64,000 nt of DNA from Amaranthus tricolor (Eukaryota > Streptophyta > Magnoliopsida > Caryophyllales > Amaranthaceae), in the NCBI RefSeq assembly GCF_026212465.1, contig NC_080058.1:20061333-20125332 (forward strand). Reading direction: 5' to 3'. Of the stretch, positions 61,644 through 64,000 are shown piece by piece (positions within the stretch are counted from its first letter, which is position 1; each line of letters starts with the position of its first letter). Position numbers and translations under genes: made by a program. The notes below the pieces were generated by a model that saw only the letters and a program-made list of their open reading frames with translations, had not been told where the DNA came from and made no database searches.

Positions 61644-62078
61644 GGTTTCAGTCGAGCGAACACTCGAGCCAACACCCAATCCCATTACCCCCGTTGCTCA
61701 AATCCAACACCAGAGCCCATTACCCCCGTAGCTCAAAATCCAACACTAGAGACATTAACCCCGTTGCTTAAAATCCTAAGCCAACACCCGAGCCTGTGCT
61801 AAAGGTACATAGTTTTTAAATATATAAACACCTATTAATTTAATTTGCAACGTGTTTTATGTGATACTAATTATACTAAACGACACAATTTGTATCTTAT
61901 GTATTTGGGTTCGATTCACTACTAAGGTAATAGTTATTTGTATCTTATATATTTTTATTATATTAATTGCAGGCTTACACTAATTAAATTGTATAAATTT
62001 AAATAGAAAAAGAGTCCAAAGGGCTATAAGAAATGAATTGTTTCCTCATCAACGGGGTCGGCTGGCTCAAAAATCTCC
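61644..62078 (+). other. Linker/intron region of the En/Spm-type relic
   Basis: Contains imperfect repeats of CCATTACCCCCGTTGCTCAA (61681-61770), a degenerate Pro-rich coding stretch, then an AT-rich segment. Confidence 0.4.
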
Positions 62079-62767
62079 ATGTCGATGCAAACCAATCCAA
62101 TTTCGACTGATAAGGAGAAAAAAGATTTCTCTCCGGATTGCAAATGGTTGCACACATGTGCATCTCGCATGTTTGAGCTACCCTTGCAGAAGGACCAATT
62201 CAACTTTGCTGAAAACCCCTTTGTAATTATCAGTCCGAGTGATATTGAGGAATTTTTTAGAGGAGAGATGTTGAATACACCTCTTATCTATGTCTACATG
62301 AGGTGATGTTCAGTATCTTGCATTTTGGGCTTTATTCTTTAATTTTTATAATAACCGAACAACTAACAAAATTTCTTATTCGTGAGTTTAGTGCGGCTTT
62401 TGATGAGTTGAATTGTTGCAAACCTCCAATGAAAACTAGATGGTTTTGTCCTGAATCGATTGCGGGTGTTAGATGCGTACAATTGACAGAAGACGTCAAA
62501 ACATATATTGAGCGTGCTTTGAAAAATTCGCTTGCAGCTAAACAAAACATATATTATGGCTCCATATGTTGAAGAGTAGCTTTTATTTTTGAAATTGAAC
62601 TTATTTTTTGGTTTTCATCTAAGTTCTCATGTTTTCTAATTTGTTGATTTTAAATTTGTGTTTGTAGTGTACATTGTATGCTCCTGGTCATATCTCCTTT
62701 GACTAAAATCGTGCACGTCTTCGATTACATTAAGCTAAAAGCCTGCCTCACAACAAAAGATTCAAAG
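62079..62767 (+). pseudogene. Ulp1-like cysteine peptidase domain relic (transposon-borne)
   Basis: 62079-62306 encodes CKWLHTCASRMFELPLQKDQ, FVIISPSDIEEFFRGEMLNT and LIYVYM. 62390-62572 encodes SAAFDELNCCKPPMKTRWFC, PESIAGVRC and VKTYIERALKNSLAAKQNIY. 62668-62760 encodes HCMLLVISPLTKIVHVFDYI, containing the catalytic-type His and Asp with Trp next to His changed to Cys. The expected Cys region would follow but an LTR begins at 62925. The order matches transposon-carried Ulp1 domains that follow the En/Spm-type block. Splice joins are only partly clear; W-to-C and stops indicate a pseudogene. Confidence 0.68.
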
Positions 62768-62924
62768 CCTTGTTGAATGTGTAATTTTATAAATTTTACC
62801 AATTTCATTTAAGTGTTTTATATAGTTACATTAATATTATTACATGTATTGATATATAATACCTATAATTTTTCCATGCGATGCACCGCAATGAAGAAAG
62901 TGCGTGGAGAAATAGGATCCAGTT
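62768..62924 (+). other. Tail of the Ulp1-type relic before the LTR
   Basis: AT-rich, probably intron and a short piece of coding sequence (62878-62924) cut by the LTR. No clear domain residues. Confidence 0.35.

Positions 62925-64000
<1,076 letters not shown>

Overview
This is a stretch of plant nuclear DNA, most likely from a dicot with a repeat-rich genome. It is AT-rich, has GT-AG introns, and is packed with Ty1-copia and Ty3-gypsy LTR retrotransposons, solo LTRs, MITEs, hAT and Mutator-like DNA transposons, and long (TA)n and (TAA)n microsatellites. The only ordinary host gene I can support is a two-exon part of a purple-acid-phosphatase-like metallophosphoesterase on the minus strand (10004-11359). 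I cannot name the species.

Layout. 1-1100: the tail of a plus-strand copia element. 1218-2062: MITEs. 2180-9105: a decayed minus-strand copia element with 215-bp LTRs. 9409-9900: Stowaway-like MITEs next to a microsatellite. 10004-11359: the phosphatase-like gene, whose 3' exon or exons are not in the window. 11524-11699: a stranded Mutator-like terminal inverted repeat (TIR). 14854-18135: a solo gypsy LTR with a perfect ATATC duplication, inserted in a ~140-bp tandem repeat that continues to 18800. 18884-25521: a 6.6-kb Mutator-like element (MULE). 26027-26572: a hAT-type MITE. 27149-49890: a second copia element, opened by a Tekay-like chromovirus (29774-42499, itself carrying a hAT element at 40327-41634) and by a solo-LTR-like insertion (43507-47485). 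49891-58818: a minus-strand LTR element whose roughly 4.1-kb interior encodes nothing recognisable (LARD-like). 58819-60690: the 5' end of another gypsy element. 60957-62924: remains of an En/Spm-type gene with a Ulp1-like peptidase part. 62925-64000: an LTR running off the edge, with about 540 bp of (TA)n.

The MULE is the most interesting unit. Its plus-strand gene, read across two short introns, joins a MULE transposase (DDE residues and SWIM finger) to a C-terminal OTU-type cysteine-peptidase domain. A convergent minus-strand gene encodes a plant mobile domain (PMD) protein with three exons and two stop codons. The two genes meet tail to tail 121 bp apart, the layout of mudrA and mudrB in maize MuDR. 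Just inside the ends lie GC-rich hairpins in otherwise AT-rich DNA: two large palindromes near the right end and a partial copy near the left. The 9-bp flank of the left TIR (18875-18883) reappears as its reverse complement next to the stranded TIR beside the phosphatase promoter (11515-11523). This suggests the block between them was inverted after insertion.

Almost every retrotransposon reading frame is broken. Several stops in the chromovirus and both stops in the PMD gene are explained by C-to-T changes, as expected for methylated, silenced DNA.
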